DNA from: Phytophthora vignae f. sp. vignae
Lineage: Eukaryota > Oomycota > Peronosporomycetes > Peronosporales > Peronosporaceae
Direction: 5' to 3'
Assembly (NCBI GenBank): GCA_016169955.1
Contig: JABJUM010000043.1
Span: 124,001 to 188,000, forward strand
Length of the DNA: 64,000 bases
Below are positions 29,607-39,125 of this stretch, piece after piece. A model generated the notes under the pieces. It saw only the letters and a list, made by a program, of their open reading frames with translations, was not told the DNA's origin and made no database searches. Within the stretch, counting starts at the first letter, position 1; every line of letters starts with the position of its first letter. The position numbers and the translations under genes were made by a program.

Positions 29607-31901
29607 TCAGCAGGTAAATGTTATCTCGTTGCGCATGTTGCGAAGAGCTTCAAATGGACAACCTCCTACAAGAAAATAGATACCTGGGACGATCTCACTT
29701 CCAGCTTCGGCATCTCCTTCACCTTTGTTAGGGCACGTGGCGATGTTGTGGCGCTCAGTTTTCCCGCATCCGCTACAGCGATAGTCTTGGCGGTTCTTCG
29801 CGACAGCACCAACTATCTGCTGGCTAAAACCTGTGATAAAGTCATCGTCCGAGCCACTATCGTCGGAGACGGCGTCCACGCTTTCGTTAATAGTATCTGA
29901 TTGCTGGGGAAGAGTGCGCTGCTGTTTTGGGGTCTCTCCTCTGCTGAGAAAGCGCTTCTGTAGTATCGCCTTATCACGGGAGGGTTTCTTCGTCGTAGAT
30001 CCTCTCTGCTGCTTGTACATTGGAGGCGGAAGTATGTTATCCACTGACACCAAATCATTCCGCAGCGGGATGTCGATGGACGTATCCTCGAAAGCCCGTG
30101 CGTAAGCTGTAACCTTGTAGCAGTCGGCGAACAAATCGACTGCTGTCACTTCGATTTTCTTCTTCTTGTTCAGTTTCTTCAGAGCTGCTAGCAAGTGACG
30201 ACAAGGAATACCCAAATGCTCTCTGGTGATGCAGCGAACGCATGTCTTTCTAGCGATGTCTACCTTGTGAGTTCGAGCTAGTTTGGCTGGTATTTGAACA
30301 GAGGTGTTCTCGTTGGACGCGTTGGCTTTCTGCAAGCGGATACAGTCTTCGACGTAGAAATCAGTCCGCGACGCCTCCGTTACTGAACAACCAGCAGAAC
30401 GTGCAACTTCCTTGTCAAACAGAATTTTCGCTTTGGGTGTCACGTTAGCGTTCACCTCCTTCCAGCTCTCCAGAAGTTTTTTTTTATTGGCAATGCTTTC
30501 GACCGCACGTTCACAAAAGGTGACGAACGCCAAGAGGACTTCGCTAAGTCGAGTGTCGCTCCATATCAAGGCGTGGTTCTCGCCTTCTGTGGCGCTGGTC
30601 GTTCGAACACCATACAATCTAGCTGATGCGCCAAATGCCTTCGCCATCGGCCACCCATTTCGTAGGAAGGTGCTTTCAATCTCGTTGTGATGGTAGTTTC
30701 CTAGGTTCGTCCAGCACGTGGGGTGAATACTACGCAAATACTGCGCGACCGTCTGCTCACACATTTTGCCGTCAGTACCGCGTCGTCTACGCGGACTCGG
30801 GAACTTGGCATCAATCAAAGACAGCGTGTTTTCATACTCAGCGATCGTGTTTGACTTTTGAAGGCGCATGATGTAGGGTTGAACGCCGTCGATATTCGGT
30901 TCGACAGCTCGAAACCGGTCTTTGACGTTGAGTGTTATGTGGAACGCACAGAACTTCAGGTTGATCTTAAACCCGAGAGATTCAAGCCGGCCTTGGGCAC
31001 CTCTTTGCTTGCCTCGGTCGGAGAAAAGTGCGACATCACCAAATTCCAAACCACCAGCAATGCAGTTAGCGAACAACCATGAAAAGTTGTCGTTGGTTTC
31101 CGATGGAACAAAAGCTACAGCAGCAGGGACCACTTGCCCGTTTCCATCCATTCCAATTACAGTCAGGCACTGACCATTGTACCTATCGTTCTTCATATGT
31201 GTCCCATCGACCTGAAGAATCGGGAGCCATGATGTCTGCTGTTGTACAACAGGACCAATGAGAAGAAAAGCACGAAAAAATCTGCCATACTCGTCCAATT
31301 GGCATGAGACTCGAGAACTCGGATTCTTCCTCGCAAACGCTTCCAGGTAGCTCGGAAGGAGTTTGTAATCGTCACTATTTGAAATACCAGCCTTGTAGAG
31401 TTTAATCGCACGGTAAACAGCAGCAGGTCGAGCATCCACATTGAAGTTGTCTACTGCTTGAATAGCCGTAGCTACGCGGGCACGAGCGCAACTGAGGTCT
31501 TCAATCACTGCACTCTCTACTCCAGACATAAGAGCCAGTTGACGGGGCGATGGTTTTCCAACAACGGAGCAACACTGAGCGTGGGTAAGATCGATCTTGC
31601 TGACATACCAAGATTTCTCAGGAACGTGCGCAAATTTCGAACTGATCTCGACCTCTTTATCTTTTCGCGTGCTCTCTCGTTTCTGTGTTATCCACACGAG
31701 CCACTGGCACCCGTCTATCTCGGCCCCTTTGCAGATCCACTTCTTGAGATTCCCATGCGATTTCTGTTGTTTGATAGATTTGTTTTCGTTCAAAACAAAA
31801 TCTTTCAGGAACAAAGTGCACGCTGGAGAGTCAGGAAAAATGTCATGAAGCTTCACGGATTCACGACCATGAAGCGCTAGCAGGTCTAACCCCCCCCCCA
31901 T
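29607..31901 (-). CDS. MULE-1 transposase (MuDR-type, SWIM finger)
   Basis: The 764-residue DDE transposase appears intact. An N-terminal FLYWCH/MuDR-like segment (about 45-110) precedes the MULE catalytic domain: Asp in LQVDGTHMK (near 231), Asp in LFSDRG (near 295), and the C-x2-H motif CAFHIT (near 321). A SWIM zinc finger follows (CVRCITREHLGIPCRHLL, about 555-575), and a CCHC-like knuckle (CSGCGKTERHNIATC, about 710-725) sits near the end. The first ATG is at 31901, directly before a run of ten G; slippage there would destroy the frame. This is a candidate source of transposase for its relatives. Confidence 0.9.
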   Translation of the reverse strand: MGGGLDLLALHGRESVKLHDIFPDSPACTLFLKDFVLNENKSIKQQKSHGNLKKWICKGAEIDGCQWLVWITQKRESTRKDKEVEISSKFAHVPEKSWYVSKIDLTHAQCCSVVGKPSPRQLALMSGVESAVIEDLSCARARVATAIQAVDNFNVDARPAAVYRAIKLYKAGISNSDDYKLLPSYLEAFARKNPSSRVSCQLDEYGRFFRAFLLIGPVVQQQTSWLPILQVDGTHMKNDRYNGQCLTVIGMDGNGQVVPAAVAFVPSETNDNFSWLFANCIAGGLEFGDVALFSDRGKQRGAQGRLESLGFKINLKFCAFHITLNVKDRFRAVEPNIDGVQPYIMRLQKSNTIAEYENTLSLIDAKFPSPRRRRGTDGKMCEQTVAQYLRSIHPTCWTNLGNYHHNEIESTFLRNGWPMAKAFGASARLYGVRTTSATEGENHALIWSDTRLSEVLLAFVTFCERAVESIANKKKLLESWKEVNANVTPKAKILFDKEVARSAGCSVTEASRTDFYVEDCIRLQKANASNENTSVQIPAKLARTHKVDIARKTCVRCITREHLGIPCRHLLAALKKLNKKKKIEVTAVDLFADCYKVTAYARAFEDTSIDIPLRNDLVSVDNILPPPMYKQQRGSTTKKPSRDKAILQKRFLSRGETPKQQRTLPQQSDTINESVDAVSDDSGSDDDFITGFSQQIVGAVAKNRQDYRCSGCGKTERHNIATCPNKGEGDAEAGSEIVPGIYFLVGGCPFEALRNMRNEITFTC

Positions 31902-32349
31902 CACTTCTGAAGAGTATGCCTTGATGTTGTTTGACTCAAGCTGAGGATAAAGCGAGTGTGGTTACAGCTAAGCATGTGCTCAAAATAATATTTTCAAGAC
32001 TTAAAAAACCTTTCACTCGAAAAACCAAATATAGATTTGAGAACCCATGATTGCAGCGAGGCATATTCAAAAAACAACTAGCGGGCATCACGTTCTTTTA
32101 GCTCATGTGGCTCCAGGGGCCGACATCCAAAACTGTGTTGATCACAGAACGTGAAAGAGGCCCCCACTCGAGAAGTGTGATGCATATCCATCCGCTTGAC
32201 TATTTTACAAACAGCATATCTACTTCTACTCACGGGCGCCTCCTACCTACTGGACCTCTCCCTCGTCGACTCCTGTTCCGTACTTGGGGCCTCACAACCT
32301 CGCGTTCACAGCCTCTCGTTCTCGCTCTTGATCTCGCCTCGCCTTACTG

Positions 32350-33170
32350 AAATGCATAACTCGGCCATTCTACCGTGTTACCATAACTCGGCCATTCTAC
32401 CGTGTTACCATAACTCGGTCATTCTACCGTGTTACCATAACTCGGTCATTCTACCGTGTTACCATAACTCGGTCATTCTACCGTGTTACCATAACTCGGC
32501 CATTCTACCGTGTTACCATAACTCGGTCATTCTACCGTGTTACCATAACTCGGCCATTCTACCGTGTTACCATAACTCGGTCATTCTACCGTGTTACCGT
32601 AACTCGGCCATTCTACCGTGTTACCATAACTCGGTCATTCTACCGTGTTACCATAACTCGGTCATTCTACCGTGTTACCATAACTCGGTCATTCTACCGT
32701 GTTACCATAACTCGGCCATTCTACCGTGTTACCATAACTCGGCCATTCTACCGTGTTACCATAACTCGGTCATTCTACCGTGTTACCATAACTCGGTCAT
32801 TCTACCGTGTTACCATAACTCGGTCATTCTACCGTGTTACCATAACTCGGCCATTCTACCGTGTTACCATAACTCGGTCATTCTACCGTGTTACCATAAC
32901 TCGGCCATTCTACCGTGTTACCATAACTCGGTCATTCTACCGTGTTACCGTAACTCGGCCATTCTACCGTGTTACCATAACTCGGTCATTCTACCGTGTT
33001 ACCATAACTCGGTCATTCTACCGTGTTACCATAACTCGGTCATTCTACCGTGTTACCATAACTCGGCCATTCTACCGTGTTACCATAACTCGGCCATTCT
33101 ACCGTGTTACCGTAACTCGGCCATTCTACCGTGTTACCATAACTCGGTCATTCTACGTTGTTACCATAAC
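32350..33170 (+). repeat. 27-bp satellite, about 30 units, with 13-unit higher-order repeat
   Basis: The unit reads CATAACTCGG-Y-CATTCTACC-GTGTTAC. Variants differ mainly at Y (C or T) and at one CATAAC/CGTAAC change. The order of variants from unit 2 to 14 (C T T T C T C T cg-C T T T C) repeats exactly from unit 15 to 27, so a 351-bp block was duplicated as a whole. Because 27 is a multiple of 3 the array is open in frame (HNS[A/V]ILPCY repeats), but it lies between the transposase start and the MULE-1 end and I do not call it a gene. Confidence 0.93.
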
Positions 33171-33332
33171 TCAGTAGGTGCCGTGTCCTATTATGTAACC
33201 TGGTTACAGTGCATGTACTTCCGCCGTAACTGCGGCGTTGAGTTCTTACTGGTTCAATATCTACCAATCAGATCATTTGTGGGCACTTTTGATAAAGAGT
33301 GACATGTTTGTGGGCAGTTTTGATAAAGTTCC

Positions 33333-34805
33333 TCGACGATGATACTGCTCGAGCGGATTATTGGTAGCAGCATATCCTCGCGGGGTGTAGAACGCCTGCC
33401 ATTTAGCAAACCGCTGCGTCTCGATCCATTGCTTTGTCACATGGTCTGTAAGTTTGCGGACGGCAGATCCTGCAGCTCGTCCTCTCCATCTCAGCAACAC
33501 CCGCTCTCTCACAGCTTCAAATTCCGACCGCAGCGCATAGTGCATGTCATAGAGGTCTTCGAACACAGCTGCCGTGTCGTCGTAGGAAACGCGGAACTCT
33601 GCAGCGTACTTCCACACGTTCTTGGTTACATGGAACCAACACATGAGGACGGTAGAATGTGGCAGCTCGGTCACGGATGCATTGAATTGGGCTTTGTCAG
33701 CGTCCATCATCACGTACTGAGGGGCAAACGGTACGTTGCAGATATCCACACAGACCCGTTTAATGTAGCGAAGACACCAACCGATATCCAGCTTTCGCTT
33801 CTGTGATGTGCAGAAGTAGGCTAGTGGCACAAAGTGGCAACTTTGATCCGAGTAGCCAAATGCAAAGACCGAGTAGCCATGGATGACCATACTACGGGTA
33901 CTATCCAGGTGCAGAATCGTTGTACAGTCACTGCGATTCTGTACCGCGATGTAATCGCGGATTTGCCGAATGCACGTCATCCCAACACGGAACGGGAATG
34001 CTTCTGAGCCATCTCCTAAGCGCGACATGATGCTTGTGCTTCCAAGTCGTGCATCCGGTTGCGTGTCACAAAGGATCATCATCTCGAAGTCGTCTAAGGT
34101 CGCTATATCTTGTTGCTCGAAGAGGTGGCCATTGCAGATCTCAATTGTTGGCGCCATTTCGTTCTTGAGGTTTTTCCGTCTCCAATTTTTCACAAAGTCC
34201 ACAACCTGCGTGTCTTCAGGCGGGGGGCCACGCATGTCGCCTTCGTGCACCATGCTACAGATAACTGCAAACAAACGCGAAGCGGTCGTTTTCACACCCG
34301 AGCTGAGCTGCTCCACTATGAAGGTCTTCATCTCAGGCGTTAACTTGCGTTCGATTGGGCTAGAGGAGCCGTCGACATCCGCCAGGTGGTCGTCTCGTTG
34401 GAAGACCTCGCGCACATTGGCCAATTGGCAAATCTTGAACTTGTACCGGCATGGACAGTCCCCCGGGGCATCAATGGCTGAGTCATGCTCGTCATCATCT
34501 TCAGAGCGATGAGGATGGCAACGCCGTGATCGACACTTTGTAGTTTGAACACGCATCTTGTGCATGGCAGTAGCGAGAGCGTAGTTCTTGTTGAGTAGAT
34601 GGTCGATTGTGCAGTTTGTAGTGTCGCTCCTAGTAATGCTTCGCTTAGGAAGAGCATCACGAAAGGCTTCAAAGGATTCAGTGGCGGCCGCCGATGTCCA
34701 GATCTTCGTCCACCGTGGCTGGCTTTGCGAATCAACTTCATCTGCGCTGTCGGAGTCGGACGAATCTGCCGGGACGACGCCAGTGTTCTCCCCAGTGCCC
34801 TCCAT
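33333..34805 (-). pseudogene. MULE-2 transposase, N-terminal part
   Basis: This 490-residue part of a MULE transposase starts at ATG 34805 and holds the catalytic domain: Asp in LHLDSTRSM (near 300), Asp in VMMDADKAQ (near 368), C-x2-H in CWFHVTKN (near 388) and the late acidic NNPLEQYH (near 484). It is interrupted at QYHRR by MULE-1; the remaining gene continues at 28870. It belongs to a different MULE subfamily from the MULE-1 transposase. Confidence 0.88.
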
Positions 34806-35012
34806 GGCAAGTTTCTAACTGCTAGATGTAGTTTCTCCCTCATCCACAAATGGCGTTGTGTAGGTGGCTGCACTATTTTGGCTGGTGGCTTTCATTATAT
34901 TTTTGGTGGTGCTTCCTATTTATAATGTGGATATCCCAGCACACTTTATGGGTGCTGCTACACTTTTTAATGGTTATAGAAACACTAAAACGCAGTGTGT
35001 AATCTCTCCACT

Positions 35013-35433
35013 CGAAGCATCCAGGCGCCGTCGCTTCGCGCGTGTACGCCCAACTCTTAGCGCGACCACTAAGGTTGGAGAGCGCAAAGGCGACGCGGAG
35101 TCGCTCGTCCGAGACAAGAGCCGCGTCCATCGCGAGCTCAACTTCTCGAACCCAGAAGTGGAGGTTCTCTCCTTCCTTCCCTTCGAAGGGGTGAACCTTC
35201 AGCCGCAGAGGCTTCGGTTGCACCGGCTTCGGCACGGCCGCAGTGGCCTGCAGCCCCTGAACGTGGGCGATGAGCCCTCGCTCGTAGGTGTCGAACGCGT
35301 TGATACGCTCAACCTGCTCAGCCGGCGTCGCCGCCGCTAAGCTGCGCAGGGCATCTGTCCCGAAGATGCCTGCCATCTTCCGAACGGACTCATACTGCGA
35401 GTCGTTCAGATGAGGAAACTCTGTCCGATCCAT
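35013..35433 (-). pseudogene. gag: E3 gag, N-terminal part
   Basis: It starts at ATG 35433, 86 bp inside the 5' LTR, with PHLNDSQYESVRKMAG (compare PHLSDPEWEALQRLS of E2) and the first half of the capsid domain (FWVREVELAMDAAL, LSGRAKSWAY). It breaks at GCF where MULE-2 inserted. Confidence 0.9.
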
Positions 35434-35499
35434 CTTGGCTCACTCGATGAGACCACAGAGGATTCAGGTAGTCCAATCTACCCGCGTAGGCGTAAGATT

Positions 35500-35516
35500 G
35501 ACTACAAGTGCTACCA
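35500..35516 (-). promoter_or_regulatory. E3 primer-binding site
   Basis: The same 17 nt (TGGTAGCACTTGTAGTC) and the same 2-nt offset from the LTR as in E2. Confidence 0.75.
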
Positions 35517-35518
35517 AG

Positions 35519-35839
35519 TGTGACGGGGCACACAGCACTTCTTAACAGAGGAAGCTGGAGTATACAAACTCCAAGTGAACAGCCGTTCACGTGTCCCTGG
35601 TCTGAAGGGGACGACTTGACTTGCAAAAGAGGTAGATCTAAGACTGAATGTATTTATAGGTTGGTACAGATTTGGCCTGCATACAAATCCTAAGTTGCCT
35701 ATAATTTGTTCCATACAAAATGTATCTGTTGGCTCTGAGGCCACTTGGTCACTATCCCGAGGAGTGACCGATGGCTACATGACTGATGTTGCCATCCCTG
35801 AATAGTGACAGGGTCACTATTCCATGTAACCCCGTTACA
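35519..35839 (-). repeat. E3 5' LTR (right copy)
   Basis: It is 321 bp, differs from the left copy at four sites and is followed on the plus strand by AGTAC. A TATAAATA on the minus strand lies near 35655. Confidence 0.95.
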
Positions 35840-35844
35840 AGTAC

Positions 35845-36408
35845 GGCATAACTTCGTTGTCAGTAATGATAATGAGCAACAAAAATATTCATCATAAAGC
35901 TCTAGCATTGTACTTTGCTGTAGTAAGAAGCCTGGAGATATCTTACGCAACTTACTGTGCGTTTTCGACTGATTTCTGTGGTGCATCGAAACCGTGCCAC
36001 GATTGGCATTTTTCCTTAGTTTATTTTGTGATTGCCCAAAAATTGCAGCTCCCCTCAACAACAAAGGCGTGAAGAGTCCAATCTGAGGCTTCATGGCCTC
36101 ATGGCCAGATATCCAGGTCGCCATGAATCGATGCGCCCCTGCCTGGTGAAGCCTTTGAGTTGCTCTGCTCCAACAACCAGGTAAGGTATTGGTTGGCTGT
36201 GTAGACAACTCGAGTCCTCCTGGTTTGATACGCTGAGGCATCAAGTACTATTCACTCTAAACGATAAATTGCTCCGGATGGCGGCGAATCAAAGTATGGT
36301 TTAGAAGCATAGCATCATAGTCTGCGGAGCATTCTCATAAATAAAAATTGCAACATACAGCCGCCCAAGTATGAAATGAAGAGACTCTCAATTCTTTTTT
36401 TTTCAGTC
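35845..36408. other. Intergenic, no gene seen
   Basis: The longest open frames here lack start context and domains. Composition changes from AT-rich to mixed. Nothing recognisable. Confidence 0.5.
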
Positions 36409-36729
36409 TCACTTGAACGAATCTTCCTTCGGAAGGCGCTTGTACGCCGACAAGTATTCCTCCGAGGCGCATGTCGGGCAGATTGGATGATCTGATTAAT
36501 AGAGTATACCGAACCGGAAGTAGTCGTCACTCAGCATCCTGTTCAACGGCTTTTCCGAGAAGTATCTCGAGTCCCACAGCCTCCTGATGTCGATGGCTCT
36601 GTCTTCACTTGGGCCTTCAAGGCCAGAGAGAGGCGAGTTCGCTTTAGACGTGTTCGCTGTTGCAGTAGCAGCTTCGATGCATGCGAGGAGCGCGGCCACA
36701 ACCACCAGGAGCACGTAGGCAGCACGCAT
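36409..36729 (-). pseudogene. Small secreted RXLR-like protein, one in-frame stop
   Basis: ATG at 36729 opens a strong oomycete-type signal peptide (MRAAYVLLVVVAALLACIEA), then TATANTSKANS and a short charged region with RRLWDSR near residue 50. This sits where RXLR effectors carry R-x-L-R plus EER, but the fourth residue is Trp and SEDR replaces EER. A TAA follows at residue 78 (36496-36498); the same frame continues for 28 more codons with CPTC and SEEYLSAYKRLPKEDSFK. It may be a 77-residue secreted peptide or a broken 106-residue gene. Lies between the E3 nest and a decayed dispersed-family copy, a typical effector neighbourhood. Host target unknown. Confidence 0.45.
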
Positions 36730-37439
36730 TCTGTTGGTAGGCGCCAGTCTCGATATGAGTTCACGAGCTCAAATGGGGGCGGGGGGTGAGGGTACCCTGC
36801 TCCAAACATTCGGTGCCGATCCCAAAACTTATCGAGTTCGACAAGGTGCTACCAACGCTGCGTTTTTTTCCCAGAAAAATACCAGAATGCCTCATTAGTT
36901 GCCAAGAGTGCCTCACTTTTCAAGCAAGGAATTAGCGCTGAGTCGTCTACATTACACACCAACGCTCGTCATGATGATAGAATGCCAGTAGGAAGCAAGG
37001 CATAGCATATACAGTAAGACGGCAGTCGGAACTGAGCGGACACGGGTCGTGTTTGCTTCGAGGAGAGTCAAATTGTTCGTTCTTGCCTGCGTTTTTTCGT
37101 TTGGCCCAAGTACAAAAAAATATTCAATGTGAAAGCAGCATGCCGTGGGCGCATTTTGAGCCTCTCCCGCCTTATTCAACCTACACAGACAGACCCTGCC
37201 AATCCATACAGTGTCCTTGGCACGAATACAAAAAAGCGTTTTTCCTTTAAAAAATGAGATTTTCGAGTTCGTTGATATTAGTTGTTAAATATTATGATAG
37301 AAAAGTGCTGTATCGCATCGTAAGGAGGGAGGAGAAGAAACAACGAAGAGAGGTCACCGCCAACATCTTTACAGTTCATCCTGCCTTCCTCGTCAACTGG
37401 GCGAAGAAAGACACGAGTGAAAGTCAGGCCGGGTATTGA
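36730..37439. other. Intergenic, no gene seen
   Basis: AT-rich with homopolymer runs (G-run near 36773-36788, A-runs near 37115 and 37245). No supported ORF; it includes the presumed promoter of the minus-strand secreted-protein gene. Confidence 0.5.
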
Positions 37440-37723
37440 GTATCCGAAAATGGGCTGCGTGGAATGATGCAGACTCGGCAGCTCACGCGAATCGAACGTC
37501 ACCTTCGCCTAAAGATCGAGGCAAGCAGTGGAAGCGCTTATCCGTGATGATCCCGCTCCCCCTGTACAGTTTGTTCTTGGCGTTGGCCACTAGATGAACC
37601 GCAGTCCTGGAAATTTGGTCCACGCTTGTCCTGTGTTGCAATGCAACCAGGGCTGGAACACGGCTCGTGCTCACGGGCCAAGTCGCCTCCAGCGAGTTCG
37701 CGGTTGACGCGGGCTAGAGCCAC
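37440..37723 (-). pseudogene. Dispersed-family member, internally deleted copy
   Basis: It starts MALARVN... with LAREHE and C.ATQDK, matching the family N-terminus, then jumps by a large internal deletion (roughly 110 codons) to a frame-shifted equivalent of the WAKFPGLRFI segment followed by a stop, and ends near the VTFDSREL segment. It lies 4 bp downstream of the kinase stop. Clearly non-functional. Confidence 0.7.
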
Positions 37724-37726
37724 GAT

Positions 37727-39055
37727 CTAAAGCTCTCGACATGATTCGTTCAGCTGTCCCCTTGCTTCCTGTATCAGAGCGGAATGAAGAGTGTGCATCG
37801 CTTCGACTGCTGTCGGTCGCTTCTTGATGTTCATGGACACACAAGCGAGGCCCAATCTGGCAATCGTCTGCGGTCCGTCCTCCGAGAACTTGACGCTCAA
37901 CTCTCCCATGGCGACGCGGCGAAGAACGACCAGCTGAGGGTTGGCTCCAGGCCGCACCTTTGCGTGGGCGTACGGCTTCAAGTGCGTCGAGAGCTCGGAC
38001 AGCACGACCCCGAAGGAAAACATGTCGGCCTTCTCGTCATAAGGCTGGCCGACCATCACCTCAGGCGCCATCCACAGTGAAGACCCCACGTCCGCCGTCA
38101 TCGGACCAACAACGCGCTCTCTAGACACGCCAAAGTCGGCCAGCTTTGCATCCAGAGCCTGGTTGAGTAGAATATTCTTCGACTTGAGGTCGCGATGAAT
38201 CACAGGAGCGTCGCGAGAGTGTAAATACGTGAGAGCACGAGCCACGTGGAAGGCGATTCTGATCTTGGTAAAGTCGAAGCCTGCCGGGTGGTTGATCTCC
38301 TGGTACTTGTCCATGAGTCCCCTCAGGTCGCCCCCATCCATGAGCTCCATGACGGAGCAGAAGACTTTGCTCGAGTGCAACACGACGCCGATGAACTGGA
38401 CGATGTTCGGGTGGCTCATCGTCGCCGCTAGCTTGACCTCCTTGATGAATGCACTCGGGTCGCTCATTACCTTGACAGCTACCGGTTTGCCGTCGTAGGT
38501 GCCTCTGTACACTGCACCGAACGCCCCACCACTTAGAAACTCGTGGACAGCCACCTCCTCGCGAGGTATGAGCGTTTTGTTGACGACTTCATCGTCTGCG
38601 GGCAGTGATGGGAAAGGTATTGCGCTCTCTGGCCCAGATATATCGTCGTGGATATGCTCCTTCGCGATGCTTTCTATCTGATTCGATGCCAGAGCTGTAC
38701 TAGGAAGCGTTTGCAGTTCAGGAGCGTGAGTCGACTGATGAACTGCTGTTGGTTCTTCAGATTTCTCAGCTTTGGAGTCAAGCGATGACTTGCGTTGGTA
38801 CTGGTCTAAGTTTTCCAGAAGGTTGTCAACAGTAGTCTCAAAATGGTCGCGAGCGTCTTGTACAGCGGCAACATAGTCGCATTGAAGCTTGCTCTCGATG
38901 ATCTGTAGTTGGCAGTGCAGCTCCCGGATCGTCGCGACGCAATCTCTTGCCACGTCGGCGCGTCTTAACGAGTGATCTCTGCTATTTAGCGTCGCGTCGT
39001 CCATCGTCTCACTCCTCGAGAATGTGCGGGACCCGAGGCGAAGTCGAAGTTTCAT
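37727..39055 (-). CDS. Serine/threonine protein kinase (TKL-like)
   Basis: A complete kinase domain follows a 170-residue region with a short coiled coil (ADVARDCVATIRELHCQLQ). Motifs: Gly-loop LSGGAFGAVYRG (about 178-190), VAVK Lys, HRDLKSKN catalytic loop (near 288), DFG (near 308), APE (near 331), and the C-lobe LGLACVSMNIKKRPT. Oomycetes have many such TKL kinases. The first ATG in frame is at 39055 and a second (MDDATL) at 39004; the latter is equally plausible. The frame is open 90 bp further upstream, overlapping the end of the Crinkler-like ORF; P. infestans CRN8 is a Crinkler with a kinase domain, so a broken fusion is possible. No signal peptide. Confidence 0.9.
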   Translation of the reverse strand: MKLRLRLGSRTFSRSETMDDATLNSRDHSLRRADVARDCVATIRELHCQLQIIESKLQCDYVAAVQDARDHFETTVDNLLENLDQYQRKSSLDSKAEKSEEPTAVHQSTHAPELQTLPSTALASNQIESIAKEHIHDDISGPESAIPFPSLPADDEVVNKTLIPREEVAVHEFLSGGAFGAVYRGTYDGKPVAVKVMSDPSAFIKEVKLAATMSHPNIVQFIGVVLHSSKVFCSVMELMDGGDLRGLMDKYQEINHPAGFDFTKIRIAFHVARALTYLHSRDAPVIHRDLKSKNILLNQALDAKLADFGVSRERVVGPMTADVGSSLWMAPEVMVGQPYDEKADMFSFGVVLSELSTHLKPYAHAKVRPGANPQLVVLRRVAMGELSVKFSEDGPQTIARLGLACVSMNIKKRPTAVEAMHTLHSALIQEARGQLNESCREL

Positions 39056-39125
39056 GCTTATTAGCACGGTGGAAGCTGTATGCGTGTAAACTGCTTCGGT
39101 CGGTGGAAATTGAAGAGTGGTGGGC

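Larger units (their letters stand above)
28880..33332 (-). mobile_element. MULE-1: intact Mutator-like element inside MULE-2
   Basis: The 4453-bp element has 73-bp terminal inverted repeats (28880-28952 and 33260-33332, starting GGAACTTTATCAAAACTGCC, one mismatch seen) and a perfect 9-bp duplication TCGACGATG (28871-28879 and 33333-33341). Each terminal repeat contains two tandem copies of a TTATCAAAA(C/G)TGCCC half-unit. It carries one intact transposase and a 27-bp satellite. Removing it restores the reading frame of the MULE-2 transposase. Confidence 0.93.
27033..35012 (-). mobile_element. MULE-2: Mutator-like element inside E3 gag
   Basis: The insert is flanked by CGAAGCATCC (27023-27032 and 35013-35022), a 9-10 bp duplication as expected for MULEs, and removing it restores the gag frame. 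It carries a MULE transposase gene that is itself split by MULE-1. Terminal inverted repeats are not obvious: both ends are rich in GTAGCACC/GTGTTT-like words, but I find no long match, so the exact ends are inferred from the duplication. 27033-27807 and 34806-35012 contain no supported gene. Confidence 0.82.
10515..35839 (-). mobile_element. E3: gypsy chromovirus hosting nested insertions
   Basis: Two 321-bp LTRs (10515-10835 and 35519-35839) begin TGTAACGGGG and end CCCCGTCACA on the minus strand and are flanked by a 5-bp duplication AGTAC (10510-10514 and 35840-35844). A primer-binding site lies inside the right LTR and a polypurine tract inside the left one, giving minus orientation. Read from right to left: 5' LTR, gag N-part, MULE-2 insertion, gag C-part, pol, an antisense ORF interrupted by gypsy E2, 3' LTR. 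The LTRs differ at 4 of 321 positions by eye. Without the two insertions the element would be about 8.3 kb. Confidence 0.95.

Noticed and set aside
32350..33170. CRISPR array
   Set aside because: Units are contiguous without unique spacers, and the genome is eukaryotic.
32196..33302. 368-codon ORF of HNSAILPCY repeats as a protein-coding gene
   Set aside because: It is the 27-bp satellite, whose unit length is a multiple of 3, so any open unit stays open. No domain, start context or other coding support.
35699..36244. 181-codon minus-strand ORF
   Set aside because: It runs out of the E3 LTR into intergenic DNA and has no domain.
36060..36250. tRNA or tRNA-derived SINE
   Set aside because: I looked for A and B box sequences and a cloverleaf around TTTGAGTTGCTCTGCTCC and GAGTCCTCCTGG but could not form acceptor and T arms.
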